DNA of 64,000 nucleotides from Liolophura sinensis (lineage: Eukaryota; Mollusca; Polyplacophora; Chitonida; Chitonidae), in assembly GCF_032854445.1 (NCBI RefSeq), contig NC_088301.1, forward strand, positions 24,846,402-24,910,401, in the 5' to 3' direction. Shown here one piece after another: positions 46,701-58,018 of this stretch. The position numbers and the translations under genes are program-made. Numbering within the stretch: position 1 is the stretch's first letter; each line of letters starts with the position of its first letter. Under the pieces are notes generated by a model that saw nothing but the letters and a program-made list of their open reading frames with translations, ran no database searches and was not told where the DNA came from.

Positions 46701-49700
46701 AACTAATGAGTCGATAAAAAAAGCTTTAAAATCGATGAAAAAGTCTTTATATTAGAACTGTTAGTAAATCTGCTTGAAAAACACTTTTCTTTTTGGACTT
46801 TTTCTTGCATTGACAATATGCTTGTATGTAGACATGTAGTACCTTCATTTGCATGGCAAGGATCTTAAAATGTAACATTATCAGAAGTTGTTGTCTTAAT
46901 AACACATACAAACCATACATGTGCAGTCTTTACTACTCATCTACTGGTAGCACGCTTTTTGTATTAGGGTATAATGGTATTAATTTTTAAACAGAATATT
47001 CCCAAGGAAATTGGCCCTGTGGTTTGACTTCCATTCTATTCTTCTGTATTCATTATTGGCCGCCTGAACAGTAGGCCTGTGTTGTGAACAAGTGACACAC
47101 AACTGGGTGCTTTCTGAGTATGGTACCTTTTACACCAGGTGTCGTCTCAAGAGCACATGAGCGAAGACCTCTCACAAGGGAGACAGGTTAATCACTGGGT
47201 AGTCCTGCTTTGTTGGTATCGTACACTGAACACTTTGAAGAACCCAAGTTGTTCCTCTTTCTATATGTACTTCCATGGTTCTGGGTCAGTTTTAGGTCAA
47301 AAATTTAGAAAAATAATTTTAAGGAATTGTATAGGAGTGGAATTCTGCTCTGTCTTAAAGGACTGTAATGCTGTACTGTAGGCATAAGTGATCATGTGTT
47401 TTTGTTTATCCAAATTATGATACGTTATGCACATGCGTACTGAGGCACCACTCGAAACAGCTAACTGGCTTATAGACCAAACAGGTCTGCCAGCAACCTG
47501 TAGATGGTCCTGGGGTTCCCCCGGGCTCTGCCCAGTTCCCACCCACCATAATGCTGGTCTCCGTCATATAGGTGAAATATTCTTGAGTACGGCGTAAAAT
47601 ACCAATGAAATAAATAAACAGATATAGACCAAACAACCCCCCCATCTAGAGTGATGTCCTACTGGAAAAAAATTGAGTGGCAGCACCCAAAGTAATAGCT
47701 TATGACCTTTGTTGGCCTCTAAAAATACACTTTTAGGTCCTTTATGGTGGGATATTTTGTCTGTATCTTTGGTATGGAGCATGGTGGGGCATGACTGTAA
47801 GTGCTTTCACATTTGGACCAGCCTTTTACACATGCAACGTGATACTGCATGGATATCATTGTGCTTAAAAATTAAGCACGAAGCAAGGAAGTAGTTCCCC
47901 AGAGATCTGTAAATACGCTTCGTACTGTTGATGTATTTCAGGCAGCTGATTGTCTGCGAGCAGCTGTGGACCTGGTGGGCAGACTCATCACTTCAGCAGG
48001 CCAGGGGGTGGGGAGAATAGGTCAGGTCACACAACACACCCCTCATACTCTTCAGGTAAGATGTGCCTATCATTCTGTGTACTTTAAGTGTGTGACTGAT
48101 AGCCAGCTCAGAGCTCTTGTGAGAGAAAGTTGGGCCTGAATACTTCCAAAATACATCATCATGTATGTGTTGGTCTATACAAAGTTTATTTATCAAAAAG
48201 AAAATGTCTTTCTATTTTTGCTAGGACACCAGGTGTTTTGGTTCAATTCCAGCTTGGGGCCTCCGTGGCTCAGTTGGTAAGCACGCTAGTGCAGCATGTA
48301 AATGACCTGGGAGCCTCTCACCAGTGCAGTCGCTGTGAGTTCAAGTCCAGCTCATGGTGGCTTCCTCTCTGGCCGTAAGCGGAAAGGTATGCCAGCACCC
48401 TGCGGATAGTTGTGGGTTTCCTCCCACCGTAATGCTGGCCACCATCGTATAAGTGAAATATTCTTGAGTATGGCGTGAAACCTCAGTCAAATAGATAATA
48501 AATAAATCATAAGTAATTTTTGAGACCTGCTTGGAAGTTTTCAAGTGGAACTTGTGTTACTTGAAGGTCCTTTGAGAGCACTTGCCTTCGACTAATATCA
48601 TATATTGAGGCTTAGCAATTTTTGCTGATGAAAATCTGTGTGTGGGAAAATTTGTCAGTTTTATATGGAAGGCCGGTGTTTTTTTCTGGGCCCTCCAAAT
48701 TCCTCCACCCACGAATCTTACAGACATCATATGGGAGAAAAATTCTTCGGTGCGCCTTTAAACGGCAGTGGTTAAATGAAATGAATACATGAAGAGCTTG
48801 ATCAGAATTTTATTGAGCTTCGGACTTTCCAGTCTACCTTTTATCTAACTGTTTCAAGCACCTGACTGCTTTGAAAATACCAATGAACAAATACTTCATC
48901 AAGTAAATGAAGTTTTTACCTTCACAGTTGTGGTTCTTGCGCCTGACCCTGCTCACCAAACTGCGGTTATACAGCCTGGCTGAATCAGAGTCCCAGGCCT
49001 TCAAGAACCTGGACACAGCTGACCTGTACTACGATTACTACCCTCAGTTACATCCAGGCAAACGAGGTGAGAAATGTGAACAGCTGTACATGCACCTCAG
49101 CAGGATTCTTTGTGCTGTCATACATGCAGTTACATTTGAACAGAATTTGATTTATGTACATGTAAATGTTGGTAACACGTTTTACATCATGTAACCAATG
49201 CGGTCGCTGTGAGTTCAAGTCCAGCTCATGCTGGCTTCCTCTCCGGTCATACGTGGGAAGATCTGTCAGCAACCTGCGGAAGGTCGTGGGTTTCCCCCAG
49301 GCTCTGCCCGGTTTCCACCCACTATAATGTTGGCCGCCGTCGTATAAGTGAAATACTCTTGAGTAGGGCAATTGAGTAACACCAATCAAATAAATAAATA
49401 AATAAATTTTACATCATGTATGCACAAAAGCCCTCGATCATACTACTGTATGTGTTTTATATTTATAGAGAAGGACTAGATCCTAAACAAAATTATTTGA
49501 GAAAAAAGGCAGTACTTCATTAGTACTTCAATAGTTTAACACTGATATCTGTGATGTCCTGCGAATCCTGACCAGTGGTTGGTTGGAATTATCCCCAGTG
49601 TGGACAGTTTTCGACCTTGTCCTTCTGTGTATATCTACAGTACCTTTAGATGGATATGATGGCCTGTTCACAAAATCACTATAGTGTGCCTGTAGTCATG

Positions 49701-52700
49701 GATACTGTATACTTTTACGTATATGGTTTGTCAGGCACCAGTGCTCCTTTACTCCAGTTTGGTCCATACTAAACCGGACAGAGAAATCTTGAGTATGCCA
49801 TTAAACATCAGTAAAATAATTAATAATTTACCTAATTTTACCTAATGTTAGGGAAGAGAAGACGTGTGTCATATTTGACAATAGCTGGAAGAAATTTCTC
49901 AAATACTGTGTAGAAAGTAACAAGCAAAATGCCCCCTTTCCCTTTTACAAGCCATAAACTCAGAGTAAAAGGCAGATTGGAGTCTTAGTCTGCTCTGGGC
50001 GTTCTGTTGACCACCCTTCTGGCGAGGGTTAATTAACCTGGAAAGATTGGAAGAAATTTAACAAATTTGTGAATGAAAATCAAATATTATTTGGTAATAT
50101 GTTAATTTAACAGTATGTGATGTAGCGTGCACTCAGCCAATGTACATTTTGAAATTGAAATCCTTACCACGCACTCGGTTTTCATCCACCCTGTAACCTG
50201 CTTACTGTCACATAAGTGAAAAATTCTTACACGTGGTGTCAAACACCAATCAAATAAATAATGAAATTATAAAAAATAATGAAAAAAAATAACAACAGAG
50301 GTAACATAAGTATATTGAATACCTTCCGTTGAGAACTACGGGGAATAGCACTGAAACTCTGACCGGGCACAGTAGCCACCTAAGCCACAGAAGCCCTGCA
50401 AAAAGCTGTATTGCTGTTATGAACTCATGTGATGAATTGTGGATAACGAGATTGTTGTGTTAATTCCGTATCGATGTATGCATCTCTGTGTTTTGGCTAG
50501 GTTCTATGGTTCCGTTTGGGATGCGTATCCTTCACGCCAACTTACCACACTTCTTGGGGAGAACCCAGGATGCGCTGGACAGACTATATTATATCCTGGC
50601 TGTTGTCAAAAAGGTTTGTCACACTGGTTGGTTATGTTTGATGCAATATCCAGCAGATATTCTTGACAAGCCAGGTCATGAGAAGTATGTAGTACCTTAG
50701 ATGGAGATTGTGCATTGGTAGTGGTTGGATTGGTGATCTCCTCAGCGGAAGGTGAAGGTTCAGTTTTCATTGGGTTAGGCAAAAGGTAACAGTTGACATT
50801 CTGGCTAACTGGCGTGGCAATCAGCATAATGAGATAGACGTTGTACTGTGACTTTGATCCCTTATTAGTATACTGTGATGAAGTGGCTGTTCTTGTCTGA
50901 TATCTTTGTCATGTCATTCCTCTAAAGCAGGGATATGAATGTAAAACCGGCCTGCTACAAGGAGACAAACTCAGAGCAAATTAATAACAAGTGGAACATA
51001 ATCACTTGAAGTGAATTTCATGATTGGCATAAATGTGGTTTTAAATAACATTCTTTTCTGCTGTCAGATTCTTTAAAACTTTGGTTGTACAGATGAAGTA
51101 CCAATGAGTACCATTCTCTGCCTATTTACTGTAAATACACTACAGTGTGTGTAAATTCTTAGAAGGTTACAATGGTTACCATGGTGACAGAAAGTTTAAC
51201 ATTATTCTTATGATGAATACTCTTATTGCTAAATTACTGTGTTTGAATTCAATATAAACTGAAGCTGTTTTCAGGAAGATAATCTGGTATGATTTATTCT
51301 GAGGCCATGCTTTTTTTTGTGTGTTGACAGATAGTGTCTAATTTGGAGTCAGGTGGTGCAGAGGATGGGAGTCTACTGGAATTGTCAGCTGAAAGTAGGA
51401 AAGGTAGTAAAAGAAACAAGGATTACATATAAAACTGAGACCTGTTTCATTCTTTCCAGCTTAGCTTTCAGAAATACAGATCAGGGCCCGGGATCTTTAA
51501 ATGTACTTTTAAATGGCTATTTCTTACGTGACAAGGATAACATATTGCTAGGCAACATAAATTCAGGGTAAGTTATTGTAATATAAATTTCAGTGAAAAT
51601 ATTAATGGAAAGGAACATAAGTTTAATGGACTCAACCATTCACCAACCTGGAACTTCTCGATCATCTTTTGCACAATCTGTCAAAAATGTACACTAAAAA
51701 AATCATATTTCTTCATAATCCTACAGTATTTTTTACTTCATATCACCAAGTAATTTGCGAATAGTAAGGACCATAACATCATACTTATCACCTATGTAGT
51801 AGTGTGTTAATGATTATCATTTAATCGTGAACAACTTTTGTTTCTCCCAGCATCCCTGGAGTTATGGAGGAAGAGGGAGCTTCAGGTGTTGTACAGCACT
51901 GGAAACAGCCTACTCTCTGTCAAGGTAAGTTCACTCTGTGCTGGAAACAGTCTACTCTCTGTCAAGGTAAGTTCACTCTGTGCTGGAAACATCCTACTCT
52001 CCGTCAAGGTAAGTTCTCTCTGTGCTGGAAGCAGCCTACTCTCTGTCAAGGTAAGTTCACTCTGTGCTGGAAGCAGCCTACTCTCTGTCAAGGTAAGTTC
52101 TCTCTTTGCTGGAAACAGTCTACTCTCTGTCAAGGTAAGTTCTCTCTGTGCTGGAAACAGCCTACTCTCTGTCAGGGTAAGTTCACTCTGTGCTGGAAAC
52201 AGTGTACTCTCTGTCAAAGTAAGTTCTCTTTGTGCTGGAAACAGCCTACTCTCTGTCAAGGTAAGTTCACTCTGTGCTGGAAACAGCCTACTCTCTGTCA
52301 AGGTAAGTTCTCTCTGTGCTGGAAACAGCCTACTCTCTGTCAGGGTAAGTTCTCTCTGTGCTGGAAACAGTGTACTCTCTGTCAAGGTAAGTTCTCTTTG
52401 TGCTGGAAACAGTGTACTCTCTGTCAAGGTAAGTTCTCTTTGTGCTGGAAACAGTCTACTCGCTGTCAAGGTAAGTTCACTCTGTGCTGGAAACAGCCTA
52501 CTCTCTGTCAAGGTAAGTTCACTCTGTGCTGGAAACAGCCTACTCTCTGCCAAGGTAAGTTCACTCTTTGCTGGAAACAGTCCTGTGTCAGCAATGGTCT
52601 TTGTTGTGATGAATTCGTTATACTAGCATGTAGCATGGGTATATGGCACAATATTTTGTCTCGAAGATCAATTTTTCTACTCGACCCCTCTCTTGAAAAT

Positions 52701-55385
52701 ATTGATTATCTCGACGAAAAATATCAGGCCGTACACCCACGCAACAAGCTGATATAACTTATAATATCTATGTATCCATATGATGTACCTTAAATGACCA
52801 TAAATTTCGTCCATCACAACTTTGCCCGTTTTTGCCGATTCAGAGAGTTCTATTGATTTTAGAAAAGTGTTATAAGGTTTCCTTGTAACATGGGATGGTA
52901 TTCTATTGGAAAGTTGTAAGTTTCAGCACCAAAACTAATATTTTGTGACATATATCTGCCTCTCAAAATGCTCTTTTGTGGACGAAATTTTATGTCCTTT
53001 AGGGTATATATTTTTACTTGATGTGCACCATACTTCTTTATGATTGTAGGATTTTGAAGCTGGACTGGAAGTGTATGAAAGTCTACTAGAGAAAGATAAA
53101 GCCAATCACTCTGAGCTGCTGTGTGCTCTGGGGAGAATTTACCTTCAGGTACCAGCATTCTTTCATCTCAATCTTCGTTTATTGTTTTTTCCTTGAAATA
53201 TCTGGTACCGGACATCAGCAACAATATTGTTCATGCAGTGTGAAATTAAATCTTGCACATAAATCTATATGAACATTTGTGTATTTTTTTTTTGGGAAAT
53301 TTTTAAAAATTTTTCTATTTTTTTTTTTTTTTTGATGAAGCAGGCAGAGTTTAACTGTTTATTAAATAATCATATTTTGTTATTTAAACAAATGAGAGTT
53401 TGTCTTCAGGTCTCATAACTTTTGGTGTGATATTAAGATAGGAGATTTGTCGGTGAGTGACAAAGGCAAAATTTTTTCTCCAAGCTCTGTCTGGTTTCCT
53501 CAACCTTTGAACTTTACAGCCATCAAATAAATAAAATCTTCTTGGGTACGTAAGTTTCAGCACTAAAAGTAATATTTCATAAAATTTGTGTGTCTCTGAA
53601 AGTGCAGTTTTTTGGGGGGCAGAATTTTTTGGTCAACTACCGTAAATTGCTAAAAAAAAAAATAGAAAGGAGCTAGTACAGATATTTACAAGAAGGGTTG
53701 TGTCTTTCTTCTAGACCCCTGGAAGTTTTGTGTTGTACTGTCTTTCATGAGCAGTATTTTCCAATGTTTGAATCATCTCTTGTTATTTCAGATGGGAGAT
53801 ATAGACAAGGCTTCCAGTTACTTCAAGCAGTTTGATGATGAGTGTAGTAACCGTGACAACGTGATGACAGGAAGGATAGCCATCAGCCAGTCAGTCAAAT
53901 TAGACCAGTCCTTTGTTACAGGAAAACAAACCACCAAAATGAACTACTGTATTTCAACTTAGGTTTAGCTTTTTTTCCAATCAACAAATGTTCTGATTGA
54001 TTCATTCACCTTATAGGACCACTTAAAAGCTTGAGGTTATTGAAGATTAATTTTTTGACATCAAAAGCATCATTTTAGGGCGTTTTATGGGCTACTGAAA
54101 GTTCATTTTTACAAGTCAAACTTTAAATTGGAATATATATATATGTTAGACCACTACTTACATATTGTCCAGGAAAATATTTGTTTCCTTTTTTTTTTTT
54201 TAATTTCGTCAACCAGGTTATTTTTGAAAAATTGCAAGTATTATTTAAATGCTCTTGGTAGAAAATGGGTAAAGTTTTAATCTTTTTTACCTGTATGCAT
54301 ATAGGTGTCAGTTGTACGTGGCAATCCATCTGTGTTGATGTAAACTCGATGTTATACTGATCCACGTTACATTTTACTCTTTGCAGCGGCCTTGTTGCAT
54401 TATCAAGAAACAACTTTAATGAGGCGTACCAGTACTTTACAACAGCCAAGAAGGCAGATCCAACAAACCCTATCGTAAGTGAATACTTCACCCACATAAA
54501 TGTTTGAGCTCCAGTGTAAGCAATGACCTACATGTGCATGGAGGAAGCAACAGCTTCTCATGTCAAGTTTGACATTAAACAAGTAAAATACCGCATGGCT
54601 GTGAGAAAAGGTCTATATATTAATATCGCCACAGCCAAGATTTCTAGACTATTAAGCTATTCCTCCTCAAGTAAGTATGGTCAGTCATGTGTGTAATGAT
54701 CTTTAGCCTCTCACCATTGTGATTGTTCTGAGTTCAAGTCCAAATCATGCTGACTTCCTCCCTGGTCATATGCCGGAAGGTCTGCCTGCAATCTACAGAT
54801 GGCCCTGGGTTTCCTCGGACCATGTCTGGTTTCCTCCCACCATAATGTTTGCAGCTGTCGTATAAGTAAAGTAATCTGAGTATGGCATAAAACTTCAATC
54901 AAATAAATAAATAAATAAATAAATAAATAAACCTTCCTGAGATGGATATGCAGCAGGGGCCACTTTCACAGAGGTGTTGTATTTGTACGATATTGCACAT
55001 ATAAGACTGTGGTGTATTAATAGTGACTTACAAAAGATCGTACGACAAATGAAAAATCGACAGTAGCCCGTGAAGTATAACCAGGAACTGGATTTGAACA
55101 CACAACCTCATTATTCATTTAAATATTTGGCTCTTTTGACAGGCTGTCAATAACTTGGCCGTGTGTTACCTGTACATGGGTAAGCTGAAGGAGTCTCTGG
55201 CCACCCTGGAAGGCATGATACAGTCTGACCCCAGTAAAAACCTCCATGAAGGTGTCTTGTTTAACCTGTGTACCCTCTACGAGCTGGAGTCCTCAAGAGC
55301 ATCTCAGAAGAAGGCATCACTGTTAGAGATGGTCAGCAAACATAAAGGGGACAGTTTCCCAGTGGCCAGTCTAAAACTAGCCTAA
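40786..55385 (+). CDS. TRAPPC12: Trafficking protein particle complex subunit 12, eleven coding exons
   Basis: It is a TPR-containing subunit of TRAPPIII, used in ER-to-Golgi and autophagy-linked tethering; the human protein also has a mitotic kinetochore role. Exons: 40786-42036, 44610-44726, 47942-48055, 48928-49066, 50501-50613, 51331-51403, 51851-51924 (first donor), 53050-53148, 53792-53889, 54387-54474, 55143-55385. All junction phases agree. The total is about 802 residues (human 735). The ATG at 40786 is used because the open frame upstream has only GTG. Residues 1-370 are acidic and disordered. A conserved block follows ([25 protein letters not shown]), then [33 protein letters not shown] and [17 protein letters not shown]-like helices run from about 600 to the end ([32 protein letters not shown]). 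Exon 7 borders a 42-bp array of repeated splice donors, so longer in-frame forms are possible. Confidence 0.95.
42705..42914. mobile_element. MITE family A, copy 2 (TRAPPC12 intron 1 after the start exon)
   Basis: Reverse-complement relative of the 5737-5950 element: TTTTTGCATATGAAGAGCAA, GATTTTGGAGACAAAACCA, TTGGCCAATTTC, CTTGCAAACATGTTGAAGGA. The ends are less well preserved. Confidence 0.7.
43832..44190 (+). repeat. SINE-B copy, full length, plus strand
   Basis: Head AGCCCGAATAGCACCGTTGG with TTGGTAGAGCATCTGC and GGATCAGTCCTGGGTTGAGT, core GCATGAAGGGGATAGTGCAA, tail TATGACTGAAAAATTGTTGA then GTACGATGTTAAACCCCTGC. The best reference copy of the family in this window. Confidence 0.92.
44727..47941. 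other. TRAPPC12 intron of 3.2 kb
   Basis: Between exons 2 and 3 (numbering coding exons). It contains a SINE-A 3' piece (below) and otherwise unassigned AT-rich DNA. Open frames at 44989, 45956 (minus) and 46424 (minus) show no family likeness. Confidence 0.6.
47477..47625 (+). repeat. SINE-A copy, 3' half, plus strand
   Basis: ACAGGTCTGCCAGCAACCTG to GGCGTAAAATACCAATGAAA; the tRNA head is absent. Confidence 0.88.
48255..48510 (+). repeat. SINE-A copy, plus strand, in TRAPPC12 intron
   Basis: GGGGCCTCCGTGGCTCAGTT to GGCGTGAAACCTCAGTCAAA; a small deletion removes the CCGGTTTCC block. Confidence 0.9.
48590..48780 (+). repeat. Diverged SINE-C-like piece
   Basis: GTGGGAAAATTTGTCAGTTT, AATTCCTCCACCCACGAATC and GGAGAAAAATTCTTCGGTGC follow the order of SINE-C. 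Confidence 0.45.
49195..49410 (+). repeat. SINE-A copy lacking the 5' head, plus strand
   Basis: Starts at CCAATGCGGTCGCTGTGAGT and ends at GTAACACCAATCAAATAAAT. The host motif TTTTACATCATGTA stands on both sides (about 49181-49194 and 49407-49420), an exact target duplication of about 14 bp. Thus the 5' end was lost before or during insertion. Confidence 0.92.
49725..49830 (+). repeat. SINE-C 3' fragment
   Basis: GGTTTGTCAGGCACCAGTGC and AGAAATCTTGAGTATGCCAT then TAAACATCAGTAAAATAATTAA. Confidence 0.5.
51898..52590 (+). repeat. 42-bp tandem array carrying 16 copies of a TRAPPC12 splice donor
   Basis: The unit is CTGGAAACAGCCTACTCTC plus TGTCAAG (the exon end) followed by GTAAGTTCACTCTGTG (the intron start). 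It is repeated about 16 times with few changes, ending with a broken 17th unit. Donor GTs lie every 42 bp from 51925 to 52555. Most read CAAG|GTAAGT; two read CAGG|GTAAGT-like and one CAAA|GTAAGT. The array has no stops in any of three frames, so long overlapping reading frames on both strands here are by-products. It starts inside the exon, so at least the first unit is partly coding. Confidence 0.95.
52600..53049. other. Remainder of the TRAPPC12 intron after the array
   Basis: The block TTGTAAGTTTCAGCACCAAA with AATATTTTGTGACATATATC (about 52915-52955) recurs diverged at about 53543-53590, suggesting an interspersed repeat. Confidence 0.5.
54690..54932 (+). repeat. Diverged SINE-A copy, plus strand
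   Basis: TAGCCTCTCACCATTGTGAT through TTTCCTCCCACCATAATGTT to GGCATAAAACTTCAATCAAA and (AAAT)n. Confidence 0.85.
54958..55075. mobile_element. Possible MITE family B fragment
   Basis: One end GGGGCCACTTTCACAGAGGT matches the family terminal repeat; the other end is not clear (CTTACAAAAGATCGTACGAC is similar to the sub-terminal part). Confidence 0.4.
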
Positions 55386-55499
55386 TACTGCTAGTTCAGA
55401 GTTGTTTATTTCTGTGTTCAAAGTAAATACTGTTGTAATTTGCTCTGGGAATGAGTTTAGGCATTCATAATGATAAAATATATATACAACCTTATTCTT

Positions 55500-55765
55500 G
55501 GCATACGTGGTTAGCATGCCAGCTCGGCGCAATAACCCAGAGCCTCTCACCATTGGGTTGCTGTGAGTTTGAAGTCCAGCTCATGCTGGCTTTCTCTCCG
55601 GCCGTACGTGGGAAGGTCTGCCATCAACCTGCAGATGGTCATGGGTTTCCCTCGGGCTTTGCCCGGTTTCCGCCCACCATAATGTGGCAGCCATCGTATT
55701 AAGTGAAATATTCTTGAGTACGGCGTAAAACCCTAATCAGATAAATAAATAATAAATAAATATTC
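55500..55765 (+). repeat. SINE-A copy in or just beyond the TRAPPC12 3' UTR
   Basis: GGCATACGTGGTTAGCATGC to GGCGTAAAACCCTAATCAGA with tail AATAAATAATAAATAAAT, about 115 bp after the stop codon, same strand. The stretch between stop and SINE has no AATAAA, whereas the SINE tail contains several, so it could supply the polyadenylation signal. Confidence 0.9.
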
Positions 55766-56413
55766 TTGGCACATAATAAGGCAGTTTGGAAACAAGTAGT
55801 TTTAAAGACCCAGAAAAAAAAATTAAACAGGCATTTCTTAATGATCTCTTGTTTGATCAAGTTTAAAATTTTATGGCATCTGAACATAAATCACTGCGAA
55901 ATACATCTTCAAACTGAAGTATCAGGTGATCACCAGATAGACTACTTAAATATATGTACTGGTTATCTTAAATATTTCAAAAAACTTTCACAAAATGGTA
56001 ATTCATGGTTGTAGAAGTTTGTTTTCAAGTAATTGATTTGAAATGACATAATGAGCTTTGTGTTTTAAATGAGACGGTCAGAAAGTGTTGAACGTGTAGT
56101 AATTTATTCCTGTCATACTCCGTGTTGATATTCTCACAAATTGGATTCATTGTATATCCATTGAGTATGTACACATCTCCCCCATTGTGAGATAAATGCT
56201 TATATGCCGTGGAGAAACTATGTAATCATGTGCTTACCTGGTTTTAATTGTAAGGCAGATTGGTAAAGTTCATAAGCAAGAAGTCTTTGGTTGCTTGCAG
56301 GTGAGATACTAAGTCATAGTTGACGTATGAATCAACAACAACTTGGCAGTGCAATATTAGTGGGGACATGTTCATTGAATCATGCAATGTAATGAGGGAG
56401 AGGTGTATATATA

Positions 56414-56464
<51 letters not shown>

Positions 56465-57109
56465 TTATATACACATATTTCAATACATACAGTGTGGAAG
56501 TGGAATTCACTCTCACAAGCAGGTTACTCTGCAGGTTTAGAAATAAATGTACATGTAACGTCTTCACTGGCATCAGCCGTGTTCTTGTTATGTTCTGAAA
56601 GCTGTGTGATAATCGGATCTATCTCGATATAAAAACCTTGAAATCAGCAATCTTGGTACTTTGCTTGACACTTGGTGCAAAAAGAACATGCCAATCATGA
56701 TGAATCAGTGGCCGAGTTGTTTAAAGTTAGCATAATTAGTGTTGAGTAGCACTTAGCTAAGTGCACTTTATATGTCTACATGGGCTTCCTTAACTAAGTG
56801 CACTTCATGAAATCGAACCCAGGATTCAGTCCAATGTGGGGTTACAGAATGTTATATTGCCACCTCATGATCGGCCATGTCAGTCTTGTATATTCAATAT
56901 ACTCATGTGACATCCTTTCTAAAAGAGAAATGTAGCGGCAGCCTGTGTTCAGATTACTAGTCACAATCATGTGAAGTCTCACTTATAGGATAGTGATCTC
57001 AAAGGGTGTGGCATTATCAGCCAAAAATGTTATGTTTTCCCCTGCACACAATCTGGTTTCCTCCTCCTGTAAACATGACAGCAGCAAGACATCTTTCAGT
57101 GTCTAAGGC
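55766..57109. other. Intergenic, no gene recognised
   Basis: AT-rich, with a (TA)n microsatellite at about 56421-56455. No exon signals recognised. Confidence 0.45.
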
Positions 57110-57530
57110 AAACGAGCTGTGGGGTCAAAACCAGCCAGGACAAGGCAATTGTAAATTTCCATGCTCTTGCCGCTTGTGAGATCTTGGTGACGAATAAGCA
57201 GCTGACAATGCTTGTGCAGTCATTTGCACAGTCTAGCATTTGTTAAAGACTACTTGTCCTCCACAAATATGGTGCGCATATCTGCATGTCACAAAATGTG
57301 AAGAAATACTGCACACTGTAGTAATTATTCACCTGTATAAATTTATTTCAATCATAGGAATGAACCACTTGATTTCACTTTTATAAAAGTTCTTCAGTAG
57401 CATGCCAAAGGTTGGTGGTTTACGCCGGATGCTCCGATTTCCTTCGCCTATAAAAACAGGCTACCTTTCTATACATGAACAATTTTTGAGTAAGGAGTTA
57501 TACAACTATGAAATAAATCAACAAAAAGGA
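57110..57530 (+). repeat. SINE-C copy, plus strand
   Basis: GGGGTCAAAACCAGCCAGGA, CCACAAATATGGTGCGCATA, GGTTGGTGGTTTACGCCGGA, and the tail CAATTTTTGAGTAAGGAGTT. The GTGGTTTACGCCGGATGCTC piece is the ancestor of the 27-bp minisatellite at 29.1 kb. Confidence 0.7.
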
Positions 57531-57664
57531 ACTGCATGGCTAGCTTTACACAATGTATGTATTGAAATATTTACAACAGGAAATTTTCTACCTCATACAG
57601 TTTCATAATTACAATGAATTATGGAAAAAGAAAGAAATACTGCCAGTTTTTTTTATCCCAAAAG

Positions 57665-57760
57665 ATTTTATTTATTTATTTATTTATTTGATTGATGTTT
57701 TAAACCATTCTTAATAATATTTTACTTACAGCAGCTGGCAACATTATGGTGGGAGGAAAT
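57665..57760 (-). repeat. SINE-A tail fragment, minus strand
   Basis: ATTTATTTATTTGATTGATG and GCTGGCAACATTATGGTGGG. Confidence 0.75.
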
Positions 57761-57887
57761 AAAAGATTTTATGTGAAACAATAAGCAAATAGACCACCAG
57801 TGTGTCAGATACAATTCTTCCCAGTCTGATGCTCTGGTACTTGTGGGTAACTCACCTTTCACATTTAATGCTGCTGCTAGTATCTCT

Positions 57888-58018
57888 GCCTGCCAGCAAC
57901 CTGCGGATTGTTGTGGGTTTCCCCCAGGCTCTGCCCGGTTTCCACCCACCATAATGCTGGCTGTCGTCGTAAAAGTGAAATGAGTATGGCGTAAAACACC
58001 AATCAAATAAATAAATAG
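57888..58018 (+). repeat. SINE-A 3' half, plus strand
   Basis: GCCTGCCAGCAACCTGCGGA to GGCGTAAAACACCAATCAAA. With the fragment at 57665-57760 it forms an interrupted inverted pair. Confidence 0.85.

Noticed and set aside
51838-52757. Long open frames of 262, 297 (plus) and 223 (minus) residues with 14-residue repeats
   Set aside because: They are by-products of the 42-bp tandem array, which happens to lack stops in several frames. Only the first 74 bases (51851-51924) are supported as TRAPPC12 exon; longer use is a hypothesis about splicing, not a separate gene.
57722-58006. Terminal exon of the C8orf76-like gene (minus-strand frame with LNVKGELPTSTRASDWEELY)
   Set aside because: Partly made of SINE sequence, and the apparent acceptor is SINE-derived; the likeness to the family end is too weak.
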